Source: an uncultured Clostridia bacterium (GTDB lineage Bacteria; Bacillota; Clostridia; Lachnospirales; CAG-274). Taken from it: 63,472 nt of DNA. Every line of letters starts with the position of its first letter. The stretch's first letter is position 1. The DNA lies in the NCBI GenBank assembly GCA_910579745.1, contig CAJTVH010000014.1:1-63472 (forward strand), read 5' to 3'. The notes below the pieces were generated by a model. That model did no database searches, was not told the DNA's origin, and saw nothing but the letters and a program-made list of their open reading frames with translations. Shown in pieces: positions 26,700-36,162 of the stretch. The translations under genes and the position numbers were made by a program.

Positions 26700-27947
26700 T
26701 CACCTCGTCATCAAACTTTCCGCCGCCGACTTTCCCGCCAGCCTTCCCGACGACCACGCCCACTGTAAATTAAACCCCCCACAGTTTCCGAATATATCCA
26801 AAACCTCTCCACAGGCGTATAGTCCTTTAACTTTTAGAGATTCCATTGTTTTATCGTTAAACTCTCCAGTGCATACTCCGCCCGCTGTAACCTGAGCGTT
26901 GTTAAATCCATTATGCCCGATAATATCAAAATGAAACTCTTTTATATTTTCACTAATACCCCAAATAATTTCTTTATTAAGCTTTGAAACAGGAAAAGAC
27001 AATTTCTCGATTCCGGATTTTTTAGCTACAGCGTTTCCTATTCTCTTGTTAAAAAGTCCCGTAAAAAAACTTTCCATAGTAAGATGATATAAATTTTTCT
27101 TTCTCTTGCTTAACAAGTCAAAAACATCTTTTTTTGACAAAGACGGCATAAAATCCAGTAAAACATTACATTTTTTATGTACGGCGCAAAGGGCGGAAAG
27201 ACGAAATACAGGCGGTCCCGAAAGACCATAATCCGTAAAAAGCACTTCCCCGTATTCTTCCCCTATAAATCTCCCCTCGGAAAACATTTTTACATTCCCC
27301 ATAAACTTAATTCCTTTAAGCCCTTTTACAATAGCCTTTTCGGTTTTAAGCTGAACAAGAGCGGGAACAACTTTAGTGACCCTGTGCCCCAAATCACGCA
27401 TAATATCAAATCCGCTGCCATTAGAACCTAAATTGGGAGAAGCCTGTCCGCCGGAGGCTACAATAACCTTGTCGGCGTTAATTAATTTCCCTAACAATGA
27501 GATAATTTTAAAACCGCTTTTAATGCATTTAACGCTTTTAACGTCAAAATCCGTAACAATTTCCACCCCAAGCCTTTGAAGCTCGTATCTCAAAACATCT
27601 AAAACAGAAGAGGCCTGTCCGCTGTATGGATACATTTTTCCGTTTTCCTCTTCTTTAGGATAAATACCAAGCTTCTCAAAAAAATCAAGCGTAGCGCTCA
27701 CTCCAAAATCGTCAAGGGCGTATCGGGTGAAATCAGGATTTTCACCATAAAAATCCGCGGCAGACATATTTATATTTGTAAAATTACAGCGGCCATTTCC
27801 GGTCGCTAATATTTTTTTGCCTATTCTGTCCATCCTTTCAATGATAATGACTTCTCCTTCATCCCTCAAAATTCTTTTCGCGAAAATTCCGCCAACTAGA
27901 CCTGACGCCCCTCCGCCGATTATTGCCAAAACAGGATTTTTACCCAT
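26700..27947 (-). CDS. HI0933/BaiN-like FAD-binding oxidoreductase
   Basis: This is a 415-residue NAD(P)/FAD-dependent enzyme. The N-terminal dinucleotide fold is AIIGGGASGLVGGI, followed by the diagnostic GKKILATGNGRCNFTN. The C-terminal VTAGGV block and YACGEVLDIFGNCGGFNLQW identify the HI0933/YhiN/BaiN family. Members include bile-acid reductases of gut Clostridia, but this family is widespread and mostly uncharacterised, so a bile-acid role is only a possibility. It overlaps the LCP gene by 8 bp and is followed 5 bp later by the COG2509 gene. The ribosome site is GGAGGATAAAA. Confidence 0.92.
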   Translation of the reverse strand: MGKNPVLAIIGGGASGLVGGIFAKRILRDEGEVIIIERMDRIGKKILATGNGRCNFTNINMSAADFYGENPDFTRYALDDFGVSATLDFFEKLGIYPKEEENGKMYPYSGQASSVLDVLRYELQRLGVEIVTDFDVKSVKCIKSGFKIISLLGKLINADKVIVASGGQASPNLGSNGSGFDIMRDLGHRVTKVVPALVQLKTEKAIVKGLKGIKFMGNVKMFSEGRFIGEEYGEVLFTDYGLSGPPVFRLSALCAVHKKCNVLLDFMPSLSKKDVFDLLSKRKKNLYHLTMESFFTGLFNKRIGNAVAKKSGIEKLSFPVSKLNKEIIWGISENIKEFHFDIIGHNGFNNAQVTAGGVCTGEFNDKTMESLKVKGLYACGEVLDIFGNCGGFNLQWAWSSGRLAGKSAAESLMTR

Positions 27948-29583
27948 TTTTATCCTCCGTTAATTTTTCATTTACCCCAAGTACAATTAATATATCACAG
28001 TTTTGATTTTGACACTTATCACTATCAACAATTATTTCTGAGGACGTGAGAAATTCCGATAAATCTTCTCCCTGCCCGTCCTTTCGCACATATATTTTGG
28101 TGTCGTTTACAGTTTCTTTGGCATTGTCGTAAGATATAACGTTAAATCCCTTTTCTTTAAGCGTATTGCTTGCCTTTTTAGCTAGGCCGGAGGTTCTTCC
28201 CCCGTTTAAAACAACTATACGCTTGTCCTTACTATTCTCTTTCACTTTTTGGGGCGTTTCCTCATTGATTTTGTCTTTATAAACCTCATCAATCATTTTT
28301 TTTATTTCCGCGTCGTCATAAATGTAATATGAAACGCCGTTTTTATACTCGTCTTCCCCCGGCAGGGTATACCCTTTAAAATTATTTCCGTCAAATCCCT
28401 CAACGGCGTTTAAAAGCATGGATATATCGCCTAAAGTAACGTCTGTCTCCACATATTCGGTAACGGTGTCTATATACGCCTTTGGATTTGACATAATTTT
28501 TTCCTTACTCAACGCCTGATTTAAAAAAGCTTTCAGGAAGTCCCTCTGAACCTCAACACGCTCTAAATCAGCTCTAGCGTATCCTGTCCTGAATCTTACA
28601 AGCTGAATCGCCTTTTCACCATCAAGATGCTGTTCTCCAGGATAAAGGTCTATTACAAGACCCATTTTGTCATTATAATAGCATCTTTTTTTAACGTTAT
28701 AATCCACTCCGCCTATAGAATCAATTAAAGACACAAACCCTTTAAAACTTATTTTAGCGTAATAATCTATTTCCACGCCTAAAAGTTCCTCAATCTGCTT
28801 TTCAAGAAAATCCATTCCCTGCTCTCCGCCATAGGAATAAATACTGTTTATTTTAACTTTGTTTGTATTCAAATTAGGTATATTTTCCCGCATAACTTTA
28901 TATCTGTCCTCAGGAACCTCGACTCTCGTATCCCTTGGAACGGAAATCAAACTAAGCTTTTTATTTACGGTATCAAAACAAGCGACCATGATAGTATCTG
29001 TTCTCGTTCCATCTCTAGAGTTATCCTCATCAACTCCTAATAAGAGCATGGTTATTTTCTCAGGAACATCTTCTTTTTTCCCGCTTATCGCGTTGCCTAT
29101 ACTGCTTACAATATTCTCATTTTTAAAATAATCGTTTTCCGGGTCGTTGTCTAAATAAGTATAAGCGATAAATCCGCTGAATACCGCGATATACATAAAC
29201 AAAATAGAAAATACTATGATAAAAAACTTTTTAACAGGACTTTTCTTTTTTTTGCTCATCTGATAATCAGGCTGCCTCCTTGATGGAATAATAAGCTCGA
29301 TTTTCTTCTCTTTCTCGTCGTCGGCGTAATCGCCGTTATCTTCCTCATAATCTTCATACCCATCACTATTCTCATAATCATCATAATCATCATAGTCCTC
29401 GTAGTCCTCGTAGTCGTCATAATCCTTGTAATCCTCGTAATCATTTTTATCTTCATATGGAACAGGGTCAATTCCCCTATTCCTTAAATTATTTTTGTTT
29501 ACAACTTTGTAAACGTCATTCTCGTCAATTTTCCCCTGTTTCTTTTTATTTGTGTTTTTATAACCCTTTTTCTTGTTGTTCAT
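27940..29583 (-). CDS. LytR-CpsA-Psr (LCP) family cell-wall glycopolymer transferase
   Basis: This is a 547-residue type II membrane protein. The cytoplasmic N-terminus carries a striking Asp/Glu/Tyr tract at residues about 43-93 built from repeated DYED/DYDD units. One membrane helix follows (about 123-147), then the LCP catalytic domain (LLLGVDED, RTDTIMVA, SVPRDTRVEVP, and the Arg-rich QLVRFRTGYARADLERVEVQ), and a C-terminal LytR_C domain (VVLNGGRTSGLAKKASNTLK). LCP proteins attach teichoic-acid-like or capsular polymers to peptidoglycan, so it could anchor the polymer of the 42-52 kb cluster. A tyrosine-phosphorylated tail is a possible reading of the repeats. Confidence 0.93.
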   Translation of the reverse strand: MNNKKKGYKNTNKKKQGKIDENDVYKVVNKNNLRNRGIDPVPYEDKNDYEDYKDYDDYEDYEDYDDYDDYENSDGYEDYEEDNGDYADDEKEKKIELIIPSRRQPDYQMSKKKKSPVKKFFIIVFSILFMYIAVFSGFIAYTYLDNDPENDYFKNENIVSSIGNAISGKKEDVPEKITMLLLGVDEDNSRDGTRTDTIMVACFDTVNKKLSLISVPRDTRVEVPEDRYKVMRENIPNLNTNKVKINSIYSYGGEQGMDFLEKQIEELLGVEIDYYAKISFKGFVSLIDSIGGVDYNVKKRCYYNDKMGLVIDLYPGEQHLDGEKAIQLVRFRTGYARADLERVEVQRDFLKAFLNQALSKEKIMSNPKAYIDTVTEYVETDVTLGDISMLLNAVEGFDGNNFKGYTLPGEDEYKNGVSYYIYDDAEIKKMIDEVYKDKINEETPQKVKENSKDKRIVVLNGGRTSGLAKKASNTLKEKGFNVISYDNAKETVNDTKIYVRKDGQGEDLSEFLTSSEIIVDSDKCQNQNCDILIVLGVNEKLTEDKNG

Positions 29584-29708
29584 AATCTGTTTCCTCCATT
29601 GCCCTTTTATCCTTCATACTCATTTATAGGCTTGTGAGGATAAAAAGCAATCCTAAAAATCCGGTCGGTTACCGTTGAGCTTATACCATAACATTTAATA
29701 TTATAACA

Positions 29709-29822
29709 ATTCACAAAATTTTTCAGCGAGAAACAATAAAATAACTCTTTGATATATCATATTTTATTAAAGCTTGTATGTTTATTCTTTTATTGTTTCG
29801 TTATAACTCGAAAAATTTTGAA
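29709..29822. repeat. Family C element, copy C3, in the LCP-glnS gap
   Basis: This is a full copy with outer arms TTCACAAAATTTTTC and GAAAAATTTTGAA and inner arms GAAACAATAAAA and TTTTATTGTTTC. The surrounding gap (29584-30038) has no gene. A second fold at about 29843-29907 (ATATGGCC with GGCCATAT) is present but unexplained. Confidence 0.72.
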
Positions 29823-30038
29823 TACATATAGACAGCGGTTAAATATGGCCACCACAAGCCGAAAGCCAGCGCTTTGTCGTTATACCTTTCAGCTCGTTGG
29901 GCCATATCCGTTATATACTTACTATAATCCGTTGATTAAAAATTTATAAATCCATCAAAGCGTTTACAGTTACAGCGTAAACACACTTAAATAAACCCTA
30001 TATTTCCCTGAATTTATTTTTTAACACTTTAAAATATT

Positions 30039-31727
30039 TTAACTGTTTTTAGGCACGTTCTTAAATGAGCTTTTCAGAGAAACAATTCTGTTAAACACAA
30101 GATTTTCATCCGTAGAATTTTTAGAATCCACACAAAAATAGCCGTTTCTTATAAATTGAAATCTGTCCATGGGTTTCGCCCCTTTTACAGAAGGCTCACA
30201 CATACATTCCCCCGCTACAGTCAATGAGCTTGGATTAAGTGAATATCCATTCTCACTGTTTTCATCCTCAATAATAAGATTTTCATAAAGCATGGCCGTC
30301 ACCTTAACGGCGTCAGGAACAGAAACCCAATGAATAGTTCCCTTCACTTTTCTTTCCGTAAAATTAAGGCCGCTTTTCGTTTTCGGGTCATACGTACAAT
30401 GAACCTCGGTAATAACGCCGTTTTCATCTTTTACAAAATCCGTGCATGTAACAAAATAAGCGCCTTTAAGCCTAACCTCCTTACCTACAGAAAGCCTGAA
30501 AAATTTCTTTGGAGGTTCTTCCATAAAATCGCTTCTCTCGATATAAAGCTCCCGTGAGAAAGGAACCAGCCTTTTTCCTAACTCCTCATTCTCCGGATGA
30601 TTCTCAATCTCAAGCATCTCCCTTTCGCCCTCGGGATAATTTGTGATAATAAGTTTAATCGGATCTAACACCGCCATAACCACAGGTGTTTCCCCTTTAA
30701 GGTCCTCTCTTATACAATGCTCTAAAAGCGCCGTGTCAACAACACTGTTAGCTTTTGAGACACCTATCATCTCACAGAATTTTCTTATCGACTCAGGAGT
30801 GTAGCCTCTTCTTCTTATTCCCGAAAGAGTGATAAGCCTCGGGTCGTTCCATCCGTCAACCTTTCCTTCCTCAACCAACGCCCTCAAAAAACGTTTTCCC
30901 ATAACCGTGTTTGACAAATTAAGCTTAGCAAACTCAATCTGTCTCGGCTTCACAGAAAAATCTATCTCGTTTATAACCCAGTCGTAAAGAGGTCTGTGGT
31001 CCTCAAACTCCATCGTGCATATAGAATGGGTAATTTCTTCTATGGCGTCCTCAACAGGGTGAGCGAAATCATACATAGGATAAATACACCACTTATCTCC
31101 TGTGGCGTGATGGTTCATATGAGCTATTCTGTAAATAACAGGGTCTCTCATATTAATATTGGCAGAGGCCATATCGATTTTCGCCCTTAAAGTTTTCTCA
31201 CCGTCTTTAAACTCTCCGTCTCTCATTCTTTTAAAAAGCTCAAGGTTTTCCTCAACAGAACGATTCCTGTAAGGGCTCTCCTCGCCCGGAGTATTCAAAG
31301 TCCCTCTGGCGCTTTTCATTTCCTCAGCCGTCATGTCGCATACGAAGGCCTTCCCTTTTTTTATAAGTAAAACAGCGTATTCATACATTTTGTCGAAATA
31401 ACTCGACGCGAAATATAATCTGTCCTCCCAGTCAAAACCAAGCCATTTAATGTCCTCTTTAATGGAATTTACAAACTCCGTGTCCTCTTTCGCCGGATTG
31501 GTGTCGTCAAAACGTAAATTGCATTTTCCGCCGTATAATTTAGCGAGCCCAAAATTAAGGCAAATACTTTTAGCGTGCCCTATATGCAAATATCCGTTAG
31601 GCTCAGGCGGAAAACGAGTATGCACTTTGTTAAGCTCGCCTTTTAAATCCTCGTTAATGTAATTATGTATAAAATTCCCCGTGCCTTCCAAAGAATTATC
31701 GTTTGTGTTTAACTCTGTATTTTCCAT
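30039..31727 (-). CDS. glnS: Glutaminyl-tRNA synthetase
   Basis: This enzyme charges tRNA-Gln with glutamine. It has 562 residues. The class I signature appears as HIGH in PNGYLHIGHAKS, and the KMSKS equivalent as VMGKRFL. The catalytic core is followed by the two beta-barrel anticodon-binding domains. The start at 31727 (MENTELNTND) has GGAGGATTGAAA; the codon at 31748 is upstream of that site. Many Clostridia lack GlnRS and use the Glu-tRNA amidotransferase route, so its presence points to lineage-specific acquisition. No T-box leader is visible upstream. Confidence 0.96.
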   Translation of the reverse strand: MENTELNTNDNSLEGTGNFIHNYINEDLKGELNKVHTRFPPEPNGYLHIGHAKSICLNFGLAKLYGGKCNLRFDDTNPAKEDTEFVNSIKEDIKWLGFDWEDRLYFASSYFDKMYEYAVLLIKKGKAFVCDMTAEEMKSARGTLNTPGEESPYRNRSVEENLELFKRMRDGEFKDGEKTLRAKIDMASANINMRDPVIYRIAHMNHHATGDKWCIYPMYDFAHPVEDAIEEITHSICTMEFEDHRPLYDWVINEIDFSVKPRQIEFAKLNLSNTVMGKRFLRALVEEGKVDGWNDPRLITLSGIRRRGYTPESIRKFCEMIGVSKANSVVDTALLEHCIREDLKGETPVVMAVLDPIKLIITNYPEGEREMLEIENHPENEELGKRLVPFSRELYIERSDFMEEPPKKFFRLSVGKEVRLKGAYFVTCTDFVKDENGVITEVHCTYDPKTKSGLNFTERKVKGTIHWVSVPDAVKVTAMLYENLIIEDENSENGYSLNPSSLTVAGECMCEPSVKGAKPMDRFQFIRNGYFCVDSKNSTDENLVFNRIVSLKSSFKNVPKNS

Positions 31728-31762
31728 TTTCAATCCTCCGTAAAACAATTTATATTCCTCTG

Positions 31763-31993
31763 TTATAATCTCTTAGAGACAAAATCTCTATGATAAAAAA
31801 CAGTTTTACATTTATCACAATACCCAAAACGCAGAATTTTATCCGTCGTTTCGTTTCCTATAGAAAAATCCAGCAATACTTTAATATCTTCCCCGTTTCC
31901 GCCGCAATTATGTCTCTCAAAATAATAATTTTTAGTTTCCTTAAAATTATCGGCGTCGTCAAAAATAGCTTTAACTTCTTTTAATAAATCCAT
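31763..31993 (-). CDS. Small Cys-containing hypothetical protein
   Basis: This 76-residue protein is not recognised with certainty. It has an acidic N-terminal helix, then FERHNCGG in the middle and GYCDKCKTVFYHRDF near the end. The C, CxxC and H pattern suggests a small zinc-binding fold. A clear TTGGAGGCGAATT ribosome site supports translation. It lies 36 bp upstream of glnS on the same strand and may be co-transcribed with it. No membrane segment. Confidence 0.72.
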   Translation of the reverse strand: MDLLKEVKAIFDDADNFKETKNYYFERHNCGGNGEDIKVLLDFSIGNETTDKILRFGYCDKCKTVFYHRDFVSKRL

Positions 31994-32250
31994 AATTCGC
32001 CTCCAAAATAAACCAGTTTACCCCAAAAAGCTCAGTCACGTTAAAATATTTTGTCGCTTCTTTTATCAATTTGCCCATTGTCACGGAACTTTCCTATTAT
32101 TATAAATTAATTTTCATATTACGTCAATTTTTATTTACAGAAACACCTTAAAAATCAATTTTTAAAAATAACAGTGTATAATTTTTCTTTTTTATGTCAA
32201 CAATATAACAAAATAAACTAAATCTTAATTAAAAAAAAGAGTCTCCCTTA

Positions 32251-32346
32251 TTATGGTCAGTAAACTCAAAAATGAATAAAGGTCAACGGAATGAAAATTA
32301 TTTTTTCAACCGCCGAACTTAATGTTTTCAGGCCCTTTGACTATAA
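32251..32346. repeat. Possible decayed family D element
   Basis: TTATGGTCAGTAAACTC at the left and CCTTTGACTATAA at the right are weakly inverted, and the middle holds GAATGAAAATTATTTTTTCA, like the interiors of D1 and D3. It lies in the 390-bp gap (31994-32390), which otherwise shows no gene. Confidence 0.4.
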
Positions 32347-32390
32347 ATTTAAGATTAGTATAAAAACTTAGCGAAGGAGGAATGAGTTAA

Positions 32391-32990
32391 ATGTTTGATA
32401 AAAAAATAGCGTTTTTGATTTTCGCCGCCGTTTTAATAACCACAGGAATTGGTTCAGGATATTATTTTTACAGCAAAGAAATAAATTCTGAAAACAATAA
32501 AAAAAGCGAACAACTCAGAATAGCGCGTAACATTCAAAATTTTGCCGCCGGAGAAAACTGGCCAGCGAATTATAATGAAAACGCTAAAACAGAGAAAACA
32601 ACTGAAAACACAAAAATGATTTACGAATATTATTATACCCAAGATGGTATAACAAGACGAAAAGAAAAAAATCTCCCGCCGGAACTCATAAATAAAAATC
32701 GGGAAATTATAGAGAATGTTTTCGATGAGTGGAGTATAGTTACATTCAATAATGATGAAATAATCCTTAGAAAAGAAATATACGACTCCGAAACGACAAA
32801 TTATATATTAAAAGACTATAAGGGATTAATAGCCGTTTTTTATGATGTCGATGATGAGGAAAAACTTAAAGAGCTTACAAAAACCCCTGTAGATACATTG
32901 CCTGAGAATGAGCGTCAATTAATAAAAACAGGAATTTCCATAACAGGAAACAAAAATCTTTTAAAAATTTTGCAGGATTATGAAAGCTAA
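32391..32990 (+). CDS. Membrane-anchored protein with BofC-like C-terminal domain
   Basis: This is a 199-residue protein with one N-terminal membrane helix (residues about 6-27), a variable charged linker, and a C-terminal domain that resembles the BofC C-terminal fold: YKGLIAVFYDVDDEEKLKEL, then PVDTLPENERQLIKTGI and a LLKILQDYES end. BofC in Bacillus restrains the SpoIVB protease in sigma-K activation; clostridial proteins with this domain are usually uncharacterised. A sporulation or envelope-signalling role is therefore inference. The ribosome site GAAGGAGGAATGAGTTAA is strong. Confidence 0.7.
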   Translation: MFDKKIAFLIFAAVLITTGIGSGYYFYSKEINSENNKKSEQLRIARNIQNFAAGENWPANYNENAKTEKTTENTKMIYEYYYTQDGITRRKEKNLPPELINKNREIIENVFDEWSIVTFNNDEIILRKEIYDSETTNYILKDYKGLIAVFYDVDDEEKLKELTKTPVDTLPENERQLIKTGISITGNKNLLKILQDYES

Positions 32991-33163
32991 AAATGTCAAA
33001 ATAACCACATATCCCTCTAAAATTTTAAACATTATTGTATAAAAAGTCGATTTATAAAATATAATAAACATAAAAAACAGCCTTTTTGTCATTAATTGTA
33101 CAATATGTCTAAAAATGTTTTATTTTTTCACATTATCTTTGGTAACACTTTTTTTAATTTATG

Positions 33164-33310
33164 TGTTAGAATTACTACTGTGAAAACCCCTAAATATTTT
33201 CACATTTACAGTTAGTTACATCCCCCAATATGTAATGTTGCTGTAAATCCCATAAAAAATACCTTCTCTTTAAGAAAAAAGCAGCCGTACGTTGGTTGCT
33301 TTTTTTCTGT
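33164..33310 (+). ncRNA. Putative structured small RNA ending in an intrinsic terminator
   Basis: An extended -10 (TGTTAGAAT, 33164-33172) would start transcription at about 33179. From exactly that point three hairpins follow: TGTGAAAA with TTTTCACA (33179-33204); TTTACAG plus TTACAT with ATGTAA plus CTGTAAA (33205-33247); and a terminator, AAAAAAGCAGCC with GGTTGCTTTTTT (33275-33306), leading into a T run. No reading frame is present and the nearest downstream gene is 570 bp away. No good -35 is visible. It does not match 6S, tmRNA, SRP or RNase P RNA as I know them. Length about 130 nt. Confidence 0.55.
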
Positions 33311-33399
33311 GATTTTATATTTTATAATTCATAACTTTTAGTTTTATAATATTGATATTTTTTTTAATCGGTAGTATAATTATTCTATTCTTATTTTAA

Positions 33400-33520
33400 T
33401 GAAGTTACTTATAAATAGATTTCTTTTGAAACTACGTAATTACAGCAATTTTATATTGAATAAAATATTTTTTATAGCTCCGCCGGACTTGCTGTAAAAT
33501 TTGGAAAGAAATTTAATGTT
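33400..33520. repeat. Family E inverted-repeat element, copy E1, in a gene-free gap
   Basis: AATTACAGCAATTTTATA followed by AATAAAATATTTTTTATA and CTTGCTGTAAAATTTGGAAAG forms an imperfect inverted repeat. Matching blocks occur at 55630-55850 and, as a half element, at about 41845-41890. The gap 32991-33880 otherwise contains only the putative small RNA; no gene is seen. Confidence 0.55.
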
Positions 33521-33880
33521 AATCAGGGCATAGCTGTATTCTTTAATTTTTTTGACGTTCATCATTTTTATATTTTATATGACTTTCATATTAATTATTA
33601 AAAATGCCTGAATATCTATTTTTCATAATTTTTTATTATATTTTAGTTTTAATAAACACCCTGAAATAAATATAATAAATCAAATCCTTATTAATATAGA
33701 CCTGTCGGATAATAATATTTAATCGGCGTTTTTGCCATTATGTTTTCTTTAGCTTTAAACACAATCAAAAATATCTTATTAAAGTTAAACTTATCATAGC
33801 GGCAAAATCAATATCTATACGTCGATTTTAAAAGTATTTAATCACGGTCTTTTGAAAAACATTTTATTGGAGGCCTTTAT

Positions 33881-35986
33881 ATGCTAAACCAAACAAAAAA
33901 TAATTTTGAATATATAGAGAAAATAATGTTATTTTGTGACGAACCTTACGATTATTTTAACTATGACGCTGTTTTTTCAGATGAAACCGCTCTTTTTAGG
34001 ACTCCCGAATGTCCAAAATCATCAGACGATGTATCAATAAAAATACGCGTGGGAAAAGACAACACAGATAAAATTTATCTTTGTTACAACGACCAAAAAA
34101 CAGAAATGAGAAAATTTAAATCAACAAAGGTATTCGACTTTTTTAAAGCCGATATACCCGCTATAACAGGGAGAACATATTACTATTTTGAGATAATAAA
34201 AAACAAGGATTTATATTATTATAATAAGTTAGGGGTATCAAAATCATACGATTATAATTATAACTTTATAATTATTCCCGACTTCGACGTGCCGAATTGG
34301 GCTAGAGGCAGCGTAATGTATCAAATATACGTAGACAGATTTTGCAACGGAGATGAGACAAACGATGTTGTGGACAATGAATACCTCTACTTGGGAAAAG
34401 CGGCTAAAAAGATTTCCGATTGGAACAAACCAGTGGCAAACGAGGATATATGCAATTTTTACGGCGGCGACTTGCAGGGAGTAATAAATAAACTCCCATA
34501 TCTTAAAGATTTAGGCATAGAAGCCATATATTTCAACCCCATTTTCGTGTCGCCCAGTAATCATAAATATGACATACAGGATTATGATTACGTTGACCCT
34601 CATTACGGCGTAATAAAGGAAGACGGAGGGGAACGCCTTAAATTTGAGCACTTTCAGAATAAATACGCCACAAAATATATAAAAAGAACAACCGATAAAG
34701 TAAATCTTGAGGCAAGCAATAAACTTATGATAAAACTCATAAAAAAAGCTCACGAAAACGGTATAAAAATAATACTCGACGGTGTTTTCAATCACTGCGG
34801 GGCGTTTAATAAATGGCTTGATAAAGAGGGATTCTATAAAGGTAAAAATTATCCCGACGGGGCATATTTTTCTGAGAAAAGCATATATCACAACTATTTT
34901 AAGTGGTATGACTCAAACTGGCCTAACAACGACTGCTATGATAGCTGGTGGGGACATGACAATCACCCTAAGCTCAATTTTGAGAACTCAAAAGAACTCT
35001 ACAACTATATTCTCGACGTTGGGAGAAAATGGGTTTCCCCTCCTTATAACGCGGACGGCTGGCGTCTTGACGTGGCGGCAGATTTAGGCTGTACGAAAGA
35101 ATTTAACCACAAATTTTGGAAGGATTTTAGAAAAGCCGTAAAAGAAGCGAATCCTAACGCTGTAATATACGCTGAGCACTACGGCGACCCGTCCGAATGG
35201 CTTTGGGGGGATCAGTGGGATTCGGTAATGAACTACGACGCGTTTATGGAACCAATAACATGGTTTTTAACAGGAATGGAAAAACACAGCGAGAAATATG
35301 AGGAGGGGCTTTTTTGCAACGCCGCGAGTTTTGAGTCGGCAATGCGCTATCATATGTCCCGTTTCTCAAACCAGTCTTTAAGTATAAGTATGAACGAGCT
35401 TTCAAATCATGACCATTCCCGTTTTCTGACAAGAACAAATCATAAATCAGGAAGACTCCATACCCACGGTTATGAAGAGGCGGATACGGGAATAAATAAA
35501 GGAATAATGAAAGAAGCTGTCACCTTTCAAATGACATGGCCCGGAGCGCCTACGATTTATTATGGCGATGAGGCCGGCGTCACAGGCTGGACCGATCCCG
35601 ATAATAGACGAACCTATCCGTGGGGCAAAGAAGACAAGGAACTTATAGATTTCCACAAAGCGGCGATAAAAATTCATAAATCTTATGAGGCGTTAAAAAC
35701 CGGCTCTGTGGATTATCTTGTGACTGATTACGGGATTATCTCATACGGAAGATGGAATAAAAAAGAAAAAATAGCCGTTGTCTTAAATAATAACAGCTCT
35801 GAAAAAACTATTTTCGTTCCCGTATGGAAAATGGATATAATAAATTCGGATTTAATGGAAAGCATATTGTTTTCAGATGAAAAATCATTTGATACAAAGA
35901 AAAGAATATATATCCCTAAAGACGGTATTGTGGAAGTGACTCTGCCTCCATTTTCATCAATAGTAATAAAAAACATAATTAAATAA
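33881..35986 (+). CDS. GH13 alpha-amylase family enzyme (neopullulanase-like)
   Basis: This is a 701-residue glucan hydrolase, probably cytosolic because no signal peptide is seen. An N-terminal beta-sandwich (about 1-130) precedes the barrel, which begins VMYQIYVDRFCNG. GH13 conserved regions: GVFNHCG (region I), DGWRLDVAAD with the nucleophile Asp (region II), IYAEHYGD with the acid/base Glu (region III) and ELSNHDHSR with the stabilising Asp (region IV). The N-domain and order fit the cyclomaltodextrinase/neopullulanase type (GH13_20-like). It ends with a C-terminal beta domain. Start supported by TTGGAGG. It would break down maltodextrins or pullulan fragments. Confidence 0.93.
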   Translation: MLNQTKNNFEYIEKIMLFCDEPYDYFNYDAVFSDETALFRTPECPKSSDDVSIKIRVGKDNTDKIYLCYNDQKTEMRKFKSTKVFDFFKADIPAITGRTYYYFEIIKNKDLYYYNKLGVSKSYDYNYNFIIIPDFDVPNWARGSVMYQIYVDRFCNGDETNDVVDNEYLYLGKAAKKISDWNKPVANEDICNFYGGDLQGVINKLPYLKDLGIEAIYFNPIFVSPSNHKYDIQDYDYVDPHYGVIKEDGGERLKFEHFQNKYATKYIKRTTDKVNLEASNKLMIKLIKKAHENGIKIILDGVFNHCGAFNKWLDKEGFYKGKNYPDGAYFSEKSIYHNYFKWYDSNWPNNDCYDSWWGHDNHPKLNFENSKELYNYILDVGRKWVSPPYNADGWRLDVAADLGCTKEFNHKFWKDFRKAVKEANPNAVIYAEHYGDPSEWLWGDQWDSVMNYDAFMEPITWFLTGMEKHSEKYEEGLFCNAASFESAMRYHMSRFSNQSLSISMNELSNHDHSRFLTRTNHKSGRLHTHGYEEADTGINKGIMKEAVTFQMTWPGAPTIYYGDEAGVTGWTDPDNRRTYPWGKEDKELIDFHKAAIKIHKSYEALKTGSVDYLVTDYGIISYGRWNKKEKIAVVLNNNSSEKTIFVPVWKMDIINSDLMESILFSDEKSFDTKKRIYIPKDGIVEVTLPPFSSIVIKNIIK

Positions 35987-36013
35987 CTAACAATTATAGA
36001 GAAAACTAAACTC

Positions 36014-36058
36014 AAAATCCGGGAATATTCAAGAAAACTTTGAATATTCTCGGATTTT
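36014..36058 (+). terminator. Hairpin terminator after the GH13 gene
   Basis: 19-bp arms (AAAATCCGGGAATATTCAA with one G-U in its partner) enclose a 7-base loop (36033-36039). The trailing T stretch is formed by the arm itself. It lies 28 bp after the stop. Confidence 0.72.
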
Positions 36059-36162
36059 AAAACACGTCCAATATTTATCGCTTTCGCAGGAATATCAAAA
36101 TTCTTTACAATAGTTACAATATCTGGTCAATAAATTTTAATATTAAATTTTGGTGATTAAAA

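Noticed and set aside
26700..26763. N-terminal extension of the COG2509 oxidoreductase
   Set aside because: The extra residues only arise from reading the end of the upstream gene in another frame; a good ribosome site serves the ATG at 26694.
26700..27947. Confirmed bile-acid reductase (baiN)
   Set aside because: The family is broad, and there is no other bai gene nearby, so the specific function is unsupported.
29340..29460. Short DNA repeats resembling a CRISPR-like or satellite array
   Set aside because: They are in frame and encode the Asp/Glu/Tyr tail of the LCP protein; there are no spacers.
31728..31762. T-box leader for glnS
   Set aside because: The space upstream of glnS is only 36 bp to the next gene, and no T-box sequence or specifier hairpin is visible there or ahead of the small Cys protein.
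33164..33310. 6S, tmRNA, SRP RNA or RNase P RNA
   Set aside because: It lacks the closing stem and conserved blocks of those RNAs; a better 6S candidate is at 53192.
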